From: an uncultured Eubacteriales bacterium
GTDB taxonomy: Bacteria > Bacillota > Clostridia > Lachnospirales > Lachnospiraceae
DNA length: 8,831 bases
NCBI GenBank assembly: GCA_900557175.1
Contig: USSL01000059.1
Location: forward strand, 1 to 8,831
Direction: 5' to 3'
In this document: one piece after another, positions 1 to 5,459 of the stretch
How the letters are laid out: every line of letters begins with the position of its first letter
Position numbering within the stretch: position 1 is the stretch's first letter
Notes under the pieces: model-generated
What the model was told of the DNA's origin: nothing
Seen by the model: only the letters and a program-made list of their open reading frames with translations
Databases searched by the model: none
Position numbers and translations under genes: made by a program

Positions 1-467
1 GTAATACTGTCCATGTCCTGAAAAACAGTTTCGGGCGGCACCCCTAAAATTTGGTGCGTTCCGTCCTCAATACCAAAAATCAGCCTGCCGCCCGCCGTGT
101 TGGCAAAGGCAACAACTGTCTTCATATACCGCTCACTTCTGGCCGGAACCTCCTGTTTAAATTCCAAATTTTTTGATTCACCGGAATAAATTTCTTCGAT
201 TGTCATATTGGTCTGGTCTGTCATAAGGGCAAGAAGACCTTCTTCCTGCCAGTATTTGAGGGCGCGGATGACGTCGCCCTCTGTAAGGTCAAGTGTATCG
301 GCCACAGAGGCAATAGAAATTTCCTTTGTGCTGTCAGTATGCCAGCGGTACAGATAAAGATAAACCTTTAAAAATTCTCCGTTGGCTTTGGGCATATATG
401 TATCAAAAAAAATATTGGGAATCACTGTTGCTGTTTCTGCGACTTTGGAATGAATCTTTAATTTCAT
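1..467 (-). CDS. DnaD-type winged-helix / AlbA_2 fusion protein (5' part, truncated by window edge)
   Basis: Reading the minus strand from the ATG at 467-465 gives 155 codons that stay open to the window edge, so the C-terminus is missing. Residues about 16-81 resemble the N-terminal winged-helix domain of clostridial DnaD replication-initiation proteins: IPNIFFDTYMP, the ANGEFLKVYLYLYRW helix, then DVIRALKYWQEEGLL. From about residue 90 the protein switches to an AlbA_2 (Schlafen-type, putative nucleic-acid-binding) domain: GESKNLEFKQE, then VAFANTAGGRLIFGIEDG and ILGV. AlbA_2 proteins usually begin close to the ESKNLEFK motif, so the DnaD-like part is an N-terminal addition. A weak GGGAAG lies just before the ATG. 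Internal Met82, preceded by an AGGAAGAAGG stretch, could be a second start giving AlbA_2 alone. Both domain assignments are from motif memory. Function is unknown; DNA binding is the likely common theme. A recent in-frame deletion fusion is the alternative to a functional two-domain protein. Confidence 0.75.
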   Translation of the reverse strand, partial: MKLKIHSKVAETATVIPNIFFDTYMPKANGEFLKVYLYLYRWHTDSTKEISIASVADTLDLTEGDVIRALKYWQEEGLLALMTDQTNMTIEEIYSGESKNLEFKQEVPARSERYMKTVVAFANTAGGRLIFGIEDGTHQILGVPPETVFQDMDSI

Positions 468-505
468 AAGCTTCCCGCTTTCATTTGTGTTGTATTTGTT
501 GTATC

Positions 506-534
506 AGTATATCATAGTTATCAAATTTTGAGAA
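506..534 (-). promoter_or_regulatory. Probable sigma-A promoter of the DnaD/AlbA_2 gene
   Basis: On the minus strand there is TTCTCA (534-529), a 17-nt spacer, and TATACT (511-506). A TGA directly before the -10 fits an extended -10 element. Transcription would start near 499, giving a leader of about 32 nt before the ATG at 467. The three tandem DnaA-box-like 9-mers (572-598) begin about 40 bp upstream of the -35. Confidence 0.45.
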
Positions 535-579
535 TAGCCACAATGGGGCGACGGCAGAAAGTAAAGTGTAATGTGGATA

Positions 580-598
580 TTGTGGATAATGTGGATAA
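580..598. repeat. 19-bp direct repeat, copy 1
   Basis: TTGTGGATAATGTGGATAA occurs here and again, identical, at 747-765. It is made of two abutting DnaA-box-like 9-mers plus one preceding T. The copies are 167 bp apart in the same orientation. Confidence 0.9.
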
Positions 599-700
599 AA
601 AGTGGACATAATTGGAGGACAAAGATTATGGATGGCCGAAAAACAGTCATTTTATCGCATAAACTCGATATATGTCGAAAAACAGTAACATATGTTATGT

Positions 701-752
701 AAATAAAAATATCCACAAAGTTTATACACAAAAACAGTGTACAACCTTGTGG
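701..752 (-). terminator. Probable intrinsic terminator of murC, built from inverted DnaA boxes
   Basis: Arms 713-722 (CCACAAAGTT) and 743-752 (AACCTTGTGG) pair at nine of ten positions. An inner stem follows, TACAC (725-729) with GTGTA (737-741). In the murC direction the hairpin starts 13 nt after the stop codon and is followed by a U-rich run (minus-strand reading of 701-712, ATATTTTTATTT). The stem is AU-rich, so strength is uncertain, and part of the symmetry comes from opposed DnaA-like boxes. Confidence 0.45.
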
Positions 753-765
753 ATAATGTGGATAA
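747..765. repeat. 19-bp direct repeat, copy 2
   Basis: Exact second copy of the 580-598 repeat. Its right end touches the murC stop codon (766-768), and its left part is one arm of the putative murC terminator hairpin. Confidence 0.9.
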
Positions 766-2145
766 CTATTCGGAAAGCAGTGCTTCGCCAATATTTACAA
801 CATCTCCGGCACCCATAGTTATCAACAAATCACCGTGGGTACATTTTTCGGACAAAAACTTTTCAATTTCTTCAAATGAAGAAAAATAGTAGGCAGGCAC
901 GCCTTTGGCTTCAATCAGTTTTTGAATATCAGTTGAGTGTATATCGCCCGGATCGGTTTCTCTTGCGGCAAAAATATCTGCGAGAACAACATAGTCGGCA
1001 AGTGAGAGGGATTCGGCAAATTCGTGGAGAAATGCCTTTGTCCGCGTGTAGGTGTGCGGCTGGAAGACGCACCATATATTTTTATGCGGATAATTTCTCG
1101 CGGCTGTCAATGTCGCCGTGATTTCCGTCGGATGATGGGCATAGTCATCAATAATTGTAATACCGTGATAGTCGCCCTTATATTCAAAGCGTCTGTCAGT
1201 TCCCTCAAATGCTTTAAGGCCGGTTTTAATATCCTCCATAGACAGATGAAGCGCTTCGGAAGCGGCGATAGCGGAAAGTGCATTAGATACATTATGCAGT
1301 CCGGTGACGCTGAGTTTTATATGCTCTTTGAACGTATCATTGTGGTAAAGGTCAAACTGTCCGGCACCCCGCTCATTAAATGTGATATTGCGGGCGTTGT
1401 ATTCAAAATGATTCTCAAGTCCGTATGTAATGACACGGCATTGAAGGCCTTCAGTAATTTCATCAATATTGTCAATTTCGCCGTTGATAATCAATGTGCC
1501 ATCGTCAGGCAATTTGCCGGCAAAGGCTTTAAAGGAATTACGGATATCGTTAATATCCTTGAAAAAGTCTAAATGGTCTTCTTCTATATTTAATATAACT
1601 TCAATTTTCGGATTAAACTTTAAAAAACTGTTTGTGTATTCACATGCTTCGGTGATGAAGTTTTCAGAGCGGCCGATTCTTATATTTCCGTGAATCGCTT
1701 TTAAAATACCGCCGACAGAAATGGTCGGATCGGTTTTTGCCTGAAGAAAAATGTGACTGAGCATGGATGTCGTTGTTGTTTTGCCATGTGTGCCGGCAAC
1801 TGCGACAGAATTTTTATAGTGGCTCATAATTTGTCCGAGAAGCTCAGCGCGGTCAAGCATAGGGATTCCTTTTTTGACAGCCTCGGCAAATTCAGGATTG
1901 TCAGGATGAATGGCGGCAGTGTAAACAACCGCGTGAATGTCATCTGTAATATTGTCTGCGCACTGGCCATAGGCAATATGAACACCTTTGGCTTCAAGAT
2001 GCTTTGTAATGGCTGACGGCGCCCGGTCAGAGCCGCTGATTGTAAAGCCCCGGTCTAAGAGAATTTCGGCAAGGCCGCTCATGCTGATGCCGCCGATACC
2101 CATAAAATGGATTTTTTCAGGTATATTAAAATTAATATGATACAT
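766..2145 (-). CDS. murC: UDP-N-acetylmuramate--L-alanine ligase
   Basis: Cytoplasmic Mur ligase that adds L-alanine to UDP-N-acetylmuramic acid using ATP, the first amino-acid step of the peptidoglycan stem peptide. The 459-residue length is normal. The N-terminal UDP-binding fold shows HFMGIGGISMSGLAEIL (13-29). The central ATPase domain has the P-loop AGTHGKTTTTS (117-127) and the NIEEDHLDFF segment (186-195) expected near the metal site. The C-terminal domain has TDRRFE (316-321), IDDYAHHPTEI (332-342) and the FQPHTYTRTK motif (361-370), all diagnostic of MurC rather than MurD/E/F. The ATG at 2145-2143 is preceded by TAGGATG at moderate spacing, and the GIGG motif lies at the usual distance from it. 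The gene diverges from glgC, has a probable promoter at 2194-2223 and a probable terminator just after its stop. Confidence 0.97.
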   Translation of the reverse strand: MYHINFNIPEKIHFMGIGGISMSGLAEILLDRGFTISGSDRAPSAITKHLEAKGVHIAYGQCADNITDDIHAVVYTAAIHPDNPEFAEAVKKGIPMLDRAELLGQIMSHYKNSVAVAGTHGKTTTTSMLSHIFLQAKTDPTISVGGILKAIHGNIRIGRSENFITEACEYTNSFLKFNPKIEVILNIEEDHLDFFKDINDIRNSFKAFAGKLPDDGTLIINGEIDNIDEITEGLQCRVITYGLENHFEYNARNITFNERGAGQFDLYHNDTFKEHIKLSVTGLHNVSNALSAIAASEALHLSMEDIKTGLKAFEGTDRRFEYKGDYHGITIIDDYAHHPTEITATLTAARNYPHKNIWCVFQPHTYTRTKAFLHEFAESLSLADYVVLADIFAARETDPGDIHSTDIQKLIEAKGVPAYYFSSFEEIEKFLSEKCTHGDLLITMGAGDVVNIGEALLSE

Positions 2146-2193
2146 AGCTTACACATCCTATCAGAATTATTTGGAATATAAAAACCCATCATC

Positions 2194-2223
2194 ATTATAA
2201 ACACAGTAGGAAGAAAAAGTAAA
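2194..2223 (-). promoter_or_regulatory. Probable sigma-A promoter of murC
   Basis: The minus strand carries TTTACT (2223-2218), an 18-nt spacer and a perfect TATAAT (2199-2194). The predicted start near 2187 leaves a leader of about 40 nt before the murC ATG. The -35 matches only four of six positions. Confidence 0.4.
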
Positions 2224-2299
2224 GTTTTTATTAAAAATCTCCAAGAAAGTTTCAGTTTCATGCTCATTTTGTAGGACAGTACGTTTGACAAAATCCAAT

Positions 2300-2421
2300 A
2301 AAAATGGAAAAATATATAAAAAAAGCGGGTTAAAATTGTGCAAAATTGTCGAAAAGTCTTGGAAAATGTAGAAAAAGAAATATAGAATATAGATAAAAAA
2401 AGTGTAAAAATACAAAAAAAA
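2300..2421. promoter_or_regulatory. Phased A-tracts, predicted curved DNA upstream of glgC
   Basis: Runs of four to eight A start at 2300, 2308, 2318, 2332, 2342, 2352, 2363, 2372, 2395, 2406 and 2414. Most steps are 9-11 bp, about one helical turn, with one gap of about two turns. Such phasing is the classical signature of intrinsic DNA bending. The array ends 13 bp before the glgC -35. It fills most of the 356-bp gap between murC and glgC, where I see no gene. An effect on glgC transcription is inference. Confidence 0.6.
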
Positions 2422-2434
2422 TTGGTAATTAGTG

Positions 2435-2463
2435 TTCACATTTTGAAAAAATAGTGATATAAT
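2435..2463 (+). promoter_or_regulatory. Strong sigma-A promoter of glgC-glgD
   Basis: TTCACA (2435-2440), a 17-nt spacer and a perfect TATAAT (2458-2463), with TGA directly before the -10 as an extended -10 element. Eleven of twelve hexamer bases match consensus. The start would be near 2470, with a leader of about 32 nt. Confidence 0.75.
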
Positions 2464-2489
2464 ATATGACATAAACTAATTAAACAACA

Positions 2490-2497
2490 AGAGGTGG
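2490..2497 (+). promoter_or_regulatory. Ribosome binding site fixing the GTG start of glgC
   Basis: AGAGGTGG ends 4 nt before the GTG at 2502. In-frame ATGs at 2517 and 2526 have only a closer, weaker AAGGA. The GTG start also gives the usual GlgC N-terminus, [18 protein letters not shown], so GTG is preferred. Confidence 0.75.
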
Positions 2498-2501
2498 TAA
2501 C

Positions 2502-3773
2502 GTGATTAAGAAGGAAATGATAGCCATGCTTTTAGCAGGCGGGCAGGGAAGCAGACTTGGTGTATTAACAGCAAATGTTGCAAAACCGGCAGTATCTTTC
2601 GGCGGCAAGTACCGTATTATCGACTTCCCGCTGAGCAACTGTATTAATTCAGGCGTTGATACAGTTGGCGTACTGACGCAGTACAGGCATCTTAGATTAA
2701 ATACGCACATCGGAATCGGTATTCCATGGGATTTGGACAAGAACTATGGTGGTGTGACATTACTTCCACCGTATGAGAAGAAGGAAAATTCAGACTGGTA
2801 TACAGGTACAGCCAATGCTATTTACCAGAATATTGAATACATAGAAGCCCATAATCCGGAATATGTGCTGATTCTTGGTGGGGACCATATTTATAAGATG
2901 GATTATGAAGTGATGCTTGATTTCCATAAGGCTAAGGATGCCGATGTTACAATCGCATGTATGCCTGTGCCATGGGAGGATGCAAGCCGTTTTGGTGTTG
3001 TTATTTGTGATGATAACAGTAATGTGCAGGAATTTGAGGAGAAACCTGAACATCCTCATTCCAATCTTGCCTCAATGGGTATTTATATTTTTAAATGGTC
3101 AGTGCTTAAGGAGGCTCTGCTTACATTAAAAGATCAGCCGGGCTGTGATTTTGGTAAGCATGTTATTCCATATATTCATGAAAAGAATCATAAAGCCTAT
3201 GTTTATGAATTTAATGGTTATTGGAAGGATGTCGGAACGCTCGGTGCATATTGGGAGTCAAACATGGAGTTGATTGATATCATTCCTGAATTTAATCTGT
3301 ATGAGGAATTTTGGAAAATCTATACAAACAGTGATGAGACAGCACCTCAGTATTTCGGGGAGAATTCTAAGGTAGAACGCTGTATTATCGGCGAAGGCTC
3401 TGAGATTTACGGTGAAGTGATCAACAGTGTCATCGGTGCCGGTGTGACAATCGGCGAGGGTACAGTCGTCAGAGATTCCATTATTATGACAGGCAGTGAG
3501 ATCGGCGAGAATTGTACGATTGATAAGGCAATTATCGCTGAGAATATAAAAGTCGGCAATCATGTAAAGATGGGCGTCGGCGAATATGCTGAAAACCTTG
3601 TGAATCCAAAGGTTTATGCATTTGATTTAGTAACAATTTCCGAAGGCTCGGTCATTCCGGATGATGTTTCTATCGGAAAGAATACCGCAATCGTCGGAGA
3701 AACAACAAAAGAAGATTATCCTGACGGATTACTTGAAAGCGGACATTGTATAGTTAAGGCAGGTGAATTGTAA
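2502..3773 (+). CDS. glgC: Glucose-1-phosphate adenylyltransferase, catalytic subunit
   Basis: Makes ADP-glucose and pyrophosphate from ATP and glucose-1-phosphate, the committed step of bacterial glycogen synthesis. The 423-residue protein has the nucleotidyltransferase signature [10 protein letters not shown] (11-20) with [15 protein letters not shown] (28-42), then GTANAIYQN (102-110), the active-site region [10 protein letters not shown] (126-135), EFEEKP (177-182) and [15 protein letters not shown] (240-254). From about 290 to 400 it carries hexapeptide repeats ([39 protein letters not shown]) of the left-handed beta-helix. The GTG start is supported by the AGAGGTGG site and the family N-terminus. 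It is the first gene of an operon with glgD, whose start codon overlaps the last base of the glgC stop. The intact catalytic residues, compared with the altered ones in GlgD, mark it as the active subunit. Allosteric behaviour cannot be read from the sequence. Confidence 0.96.
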   Translation: MIKKEMIAMLLAGGQGSRLGVLTANVAKPAVSFGGKYRIIDFPLSNCINSGVDTVGVLTQYRHLRLNTHIGIGIPWDLDKNYGGVTLLPPYEKKENSDWYTGTANAIYQNIEYIEAHNPEYVLILGGDHIYKMDYEVMLDFHKAKDADVTIACMPVPWEDASRFGVVICDDNSNVQEFEEKPEHPHSNLASMGIYIFKWSVLKEALLTLKDQPGCDFGKHVIPYIHEKNHKAYVYEFNGYWKDVGTLGAYWESNMELIDIIPEFNLYEEFWKIYTNSDETAPQYFGENSKVERCIIGEGSEIYGEVINSVIGAGVTIGEGTVVRDSIIMTGSEIGENCTIDKAIIAENIKVGNHVKMGVGEYAENLVNPKVYAFDLVTISEGSVIPDDVSIGKNTAIVGETTKEDYPDGLLESGHCIVKAGEL

Positions 3774-4897
3774 TGAGAGCAATTGGTATTATTTTAGCAG
3801 GCGGAAACAATAACAGGATGCAGGAGTTATCTAAAAAACGTGCGGTAGCGGCAATGCCGGTTGCCGGCAGCTACAGAGCGATTGACTTTGCTTTAAGCAA
3901 TATGTCCAATTCACATGTGAAGAAAGTCGCTGTGCTGACACAGTACAATTCCAAGTCTTTAAATCATCATATGAATTCCTCGAAATGGTGGGATTTCGGA
4001 AGAAAACAGGGCGGACTTTATATTTTAACACCGTCAATTACAGCAGACAGCAGCTACTGGTACAGAGGTACAGCGGATGCCATATGGCAAAACATTGATT
4101 TCCTTAAGAACAGTCATGAACCATATGTTATCATCGCTTCCGGCGACGGCGTGTATAAGATGGATTATACAAAGGTATTAGAGTACCATATTGAAAAGAA
4201 AGCGGATATTACCGTTGTTTATAAGGAAATGGCTGAAGGTGATGATGACCTTACAAGATTTGGTATTGTCAAAATGGATGAGACAGGCCGTATCCGTGAA
4301 TTTGAAGAAAAACCGCTTGTAGCTAAGGAAAATTGCGTGTCTACAGGTATTTATGTAATCAGAAGACGCCATCTCATTGATTTAATTGAAAAATGTAATG
4401 AAGAAGGCCGCTATGATTTTGTACAGGATATTCTTGTAAGATACAAAGAGCAGAAGAAGATTTATGGCTATAAGATGGACAGCTACTGGAGAAATATCGC
4501 AACAGTAGATTCTTATTTCAGAACAAATATGGACTTTTTGAAGAAAGACGTCAGAGACTATTTCTTTAAGCAGTATCCGAACGTGCTCACAAAGGTTGCA
4601 GATTTGCCGCCGGCAAAATACAATCCGGGCGCATACATAAAAAACAGTCTTGTTTCCAGCGGCTGTATCATTAACGGACGTGTTGAAAATTCAATTCTGT
4701 TTAAGAAAGTTTATGTCGGAAGCAACTGTGTCATTAAAAATTCAATTATCCTGAATGATGTTTACATTGGCGACAACACAGTCATTGAAAACTGTATCGT
4801 CGAGAGCCGTGACACAATCCGCGCAAACACATCCTACATCGGCAAAGAAGACGATATAAAAATCGTTGTCGAAGCCAACGAAAGATACATCATATGA
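3773..4897 (+). CDS. glgD: GlgD, regulatory subunit of ADP-glucose pyrophosphorylase
   Basis: Paralog of GlgC, 374 residues, normal for GlgD. Fold landmarks are kept: ILAGGNNNRMQELS (7-20), YWYRGTADAIWQNI (95-108), SGDGVYKMDY (123-132), EFEEKP (176-181), the YWRNIATVDSYFRTN segment (238-252), and C-terminal hexapeptide repeats (VYVGSNCVIKNSII, VYIGDNTVIENCIV). The nucleotide-binding loop is altered: GlgC's GGQGSRLG is GGNNNRMQ here, and the conserved GDHIYK is GDGVYK. These changes are typical of GlgD, which in studied Firmicutes such as Geobacillus stearothermophilus has little activity alone and stimulates GlgC in a mixed tetramer. The ATG shares one base with the glgC stop (TAATG) and follows an AGGTG site inside glgC, so translation is probably coupled. 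No glgA or glgB is in the window, and no clear terminator follows, so readthrough into spoVG is possible. Confidence 0.95.
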   Translation: MRAIGIILAGGNNNRMQELSKKRAVAAMPVAGSYRAIDFALSNMSNSHVKKVAVLTQYNSKSLNHHMNSSKWWDFGRKQGGLYILTPSITADSSYWYRGTADAIWQNIDFLKNSHEPYVIIASGDGVYKMDYTKVLEYHIEKKADITVVYKEMAEGDDDLTRFGIVKMDETGRIREFEEKPLVAKENCVSTGIYVIRRRHLIDLIEKCNEEGRYDFVQDILVRYKEQKKIYGYKMDSYWRNIATVDSYFRTNMDFLKKDVRDYFFKQYPNVLTKVADLPPAKYNPGAYIKNSLVSSGCIINGRVENSILFKKVYVGSNCVIKNSIILNDVYIGDNTVIENCIVESRDTIRANTSYIGKEDDIKIVVEANERYII

Positions 4898-4905
4898 TGA
4901 TACAA

Positions 4906-4966
4906 GGGACCAAGACCTTGCAGCAGTGCAAGAGTACTTGCATCTGAAGCAAAGGTCTTGAGTCCC
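4906..4966. repeat. Long imperfect hairpin in the glgD-spoVG gap
   Basis: GGGAC (4906-4910) pairs with GTCCC (4962-4966), and CAAGACCTT (4911-4919) pairs perfectly with AAGGTCTTG (4952-4960), with a single bulged A at 4961. Inside, TGCAAG (4927-4932) and CTTGCA (4937-4942) form a second perfect stem with loop AGTA. No U-run follows, so it is not an ordinary terminator. Confidence 0.8.
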
Positions 4967-5035
4967 GCAAAACACGAGTAGGGAGCCATTTTTCGTTGAA
5001 AAATGAGCGGAGTACGAGTGTTTTAGGAATGCGGG
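4964..5035. repeat. Second nested inverted repeat upstream of spoVG
   Basis: CCCGCA (4964-4969) pairs with TGCGGG (5030-5035), and AAAACAC (4969-4975) with GTGTTTT (5018-5024). Inside, CATTTTTC (4987-4994) and GAAAAATG (4998-5005) form a tight hairpin with loop GTT. CCC 4964-4966 is shared with the previous hairpin, so the two outer stems cannot form fully at the same time. It could be a structured leader, a small RNA or a copy of a dispersed palindromic repeat. Confidence 0.75.
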
Positions 5036-5088
5036 AGCATGAAAGACCAAAGACTTCAAGCTGACAAAATAGAAGGGGGATACACGTT

Positions 5089-5367
5089 ATGCAGATAACA
5101 GATGTTAGAGTTAGAAAAGTAGCTAAAGAGGGAAAGATGAAAGCAGTTGTTTCAATTACTTTAGATAATGAATTTGTTGTTCATGATATTAAAGTTATTG
5201 AAGGCGAAAAAGGATTATTTATTGCAATGCCGAGCCGTAAGGCTGCCGACGGCGAGTACAGAGATATCGCACATCCGATTAATTCTGAAACACGCGATAA
5301 GATCCAGTCGATCATTCTTGAAAAATATGAAATTGCTGCTATGGAAAATGAGGCAGGAGAAGAATAA
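5089..5367 (+). CDS. spoVG: SpoVG, septation/regulatory RNA- and DNA-binding protein
   Basis: Small cytoplasmic regulator first found as a Bacillus sporulation gene and later shown in several Firmicutes to bind nucleic acid and affect septation, capsule and virulence genes. The 92-residue product matches the family across its length: [11 protein letters not shown] (1-11), [22 protein letters not shown] (18-39), LFIAMPSRK (43-51), then [13 protein letters not shown] YRDIAHPIN (57-65) and an acidic tail. The start is clear: AAGGGGGA (5073-5080) lies 8 nt before the ATG. It follows glgD after a 191-bp structured gap and ends in a strong palindromic terminator. I see no convincing sigma-A or sigma-H promoter in the gap, so it may depend on readthrough from glgCD or on an unrecognised promoter. 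Bacillus spoVG is transcribed by sigma-H. Confidence 0.96.
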   Translation: MQITDVRVRKVAKEGKMKAVVSITLDNEFVVHDIKVIEGEKGLFIAMPSRKAADGEYRDIAHPINSETRDKIQSIILEKYEIAAMENEAGEE

Positions 5368-5387
5368 CGGGCGTATAAAAGTATAAG

Positions 5388-5421
5388 AAAATACCCTCCG
5401 GCTTAAGCCGGAGGGTATTTT
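5388..5421. terminator. Bidirectional intrinsic terminator (perfect 34-bp palindrome)
   Basis: The 34 bases are exactly self-complementary about the centre GCTTAAGC. A GC-rich stem (CCCTCCGG / CCGGAGGG) is flanked by AAAATA and TATTTT, so a U-run follows the hairpin on either strand. It lies 20 nt after the spoVG stop and 38 nt beyond the stop of the convergent surface-protein gene, and can serve both. Confidence 0.93.
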
Positions 5422-5459
5422 GTGCAAGGAGAACGGTTTATGATAGCAATTTGTTTTTG

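Larger units (their letters stand above)
572..765. promoter_or_regulatory. Cluster of seven DnaA-box-like 9-mers
   Basis: Seven matches or near-matches to the DnaA box TTATNCACA lie in 194 bp. On the minus strand they are 572-580 (ATATCCACA), 581-589 and 590-598 (both TTATCCACA), 748-756 and 757-765 (both TTATCCACA). On the plus strand they are 709-717 (ATATCCACA) and 722-730 (TTATACACA). Five of seven match the consensus exactly. The left three are end to end with no gap, and so are the right two. The last box touches the murC stop codon. DnaA box clusters outside oriC are known in Firmicutes as titration or transcription-control sites; that role here is inference. Confidence 0.6.

Noticed and set aside
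572..765. The DnaA-box cluster as the chromosomal origin itself
   Set aside because: dnaA and dnaN are not next to it and no clear unwinding element or DnaA-trio run was seen. A secondary cluster is the simpler reading; GC skew of the whole genome would decide.
504..791. Minus-strand open frame of 95 codons downstream of murC
   Set aside because: It overlaps the 3' end of murC, runs through the DnaA-box repeats and the hairpin, contains the candidate promoter, and encodes a Phe/Ile/His-rich sequence with no family resemblance.
2167..2472. Minus-strand open frame of 101 codons in the murC-glgC gap
   Set aside because: It is the antisense of the A-tract array, giving a Phe/Tyr-rich low-complexity peptide, and it overlaps both promoters.
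5025..5044. Sigma-H-like promoter (AGGAAT) for spoVG
   Set aside because: No GAAT-type -10 at the right distance, and the AGGAAT lies inside a stem arm region of the palindromic element.
4742..5059. Minus-strand open frame of 105 codons across the end of glgD and the palindromes
   Set aside because: It is antisense to real glgD coding sequence and follows from the inverted repeats. A similar peptide elsewhere would only show that the DNA repeat is dispersed.
5367..5379. 13-nt sequence ACGGGCGTATAAA repeated at 7464-7476
   Set aside because: One chance match of this length is expected at roughly this window size, and the two contexts share nothing else.
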